Assembly: GCF_003259155.1 (NCBI RefSeq)
Contig: NZ_QGMQ01000006.1
Location: 248,001 to 312,000 of the forward strand
DNA length: 64,000 nucleotides
Source: Marinimicrobium alkaliphilum
GTDB taxonomy: Bacteria > Pseudomonadota > Gammaproteobacteria > Pseudomonadales > Cellvibrionaceae
Reading direction: 5' to 3'
The notes under the pieces are model-generated. The model had not been told where the DNA came from, ran no database searches, and saw nothing but the letters and a program-made list of their open reading frames with translations. A program made the position numbers and the translations under genes. Every line of letters starts with the position of its first letter. Positions within the stretch are counted from its first letter, which is position 1. Shown one piece after another: positions 63,920 to 64,000 of the stretch.

Positions 63920-63932
63920 TCTCGAGCCGCGC

Positions 63933-63952
63933 ACACCGGCCCTAGCCGGTGT
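63933..63952. terminator. Hairpin between the ABC operon and ppc
   Basis: ACACCGGC-CCTA-GCCGGTGT lies between the convergent genes, with no T-run on either strand. Its right arm contains the last codons of ppc. Confidence 0.4.
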
Positions 63953-64000
63953 TGCGCATGCCCGCCGCAATTCCGGCCATGGTCACTTTCAACGCGCGCT
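63942..64000 (-). CDS. ppc: Phosphoenolpyruvate carboxylase, C-terminal end only
   Basis: The last 18 codons and the stop are visible on the minus strand and read RALKVTMAGIAAGMRNTG. This is the conserved C-terminus of phosphoenolpyruvate carboxylase (AGIAAGMRNTG in E. coli and most bacteria), which makes oxaloacetate from PEP and bicarbonate. The rest of the gene lies beyond the window. It is convergent with the nitrate transporter operon. The short length limits certainty, but the motif is very specific. Confidence 0.85.
   Translation of the reverse strand, partial: RALKVTMAGIAAGMRNTG

Noticed and set aside
1-64000. CRISPR arrays, rRNA, tRNA, prophage or insertion sequences with transposase
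   Set aside because: No regularly spaced direct repeats, no tRNA-like cloverleaf, no rRNA stretches and no transposase or integrase genes were seen.

Overview
This 64 kb window comes from a GC-rich, Gram-negative marine-type gammaproteobacterium that degrades plant polysaccharides. TonB-dependent receptors, outer-membrane lipoproteins, Tat-exported hydrolases, a GlyGly-CTERM-like sorting signal, a gamma-type PurK and a Ppc tail all fit that picture. The gene content recalls Cellvibrionaceae-like genera such as Saccharophagus, Cellvibrio or Marinimicrobium. The genus is an inference and was not tested.

Layout. 1-1.8 kb: 3' end of purK and a convergent ATP-grasp gene. 1.8-4.3 kb: REP-like repeats and a beta-propeller lipoprotein. 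4.5-7.9 kb: MipA/OmpV, DUF3019, response regulator and histidine kinase in one array, ending in a large palindromic element. 8.1-8.4 kb: a possible small RNA. 8.4-24 kb: a first carbohydrate block with a GH28-like protein, DUF4382, DUF6502-DUF5666, a GH43 lipoprotein, a TonB receptor, a Tat carboxylesterase, GH95 and a sugar-porter symporter. 24.3-58.8 kb: a glucuronoxylan/xylose locus with two Nudix-type regulators, a three-module lipoprotein, two flavin-dependent halogenase homologues, a GPH symporter, two GH10 xylanases, an aldo/keto reductase, a cytoplasmic GH43, ManD, GH115, two TonB receptors, an acetylesterase, xylB-xylA, SapC, a JmjC-like cupin and GH67. 58.8-60.2 kb: two more palindromic elements and a transglutaminase/TPR lipoprotein. 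60.3-63.9 kb: a nitrate-type ABC transporter operon behind a sigma-54-like promoter and an ANTAR-type attenuator leader. The right edge holds the last codons of ppc on the minus strand.

How the xylan genes fit together (inference from families). Exported GH10 enzymes cut the backbone, and esterases and GH115 strip acetyl and glucuronosyl side groups. TonB receptors import oligosaccharides and periplasmic GH67 removes glucuronate from aldouronic acids. The GPH symporter passes xylosides inward for the cytoplasmic GH43. XylA and XylB feed xylulose 5-phosphate to the pentose phosphate pathway, while ManD handles mannonate made from glucuronate.

The strongest new signal is a 17-bp imperfect palindrome, ATAGTC-N5-GACTAT, at 14 places, nearly all before xylan/xylose genes and one of the two Nudix-type regulators. 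It ties the loci from 24 to 57 kb into one regulon, including the enigmatic receptor-halogenase-SapC-cupin set. A second signal is a family of three intergenic palindromes whose long arms differ completely while their internal two-hairpin layout is kept.
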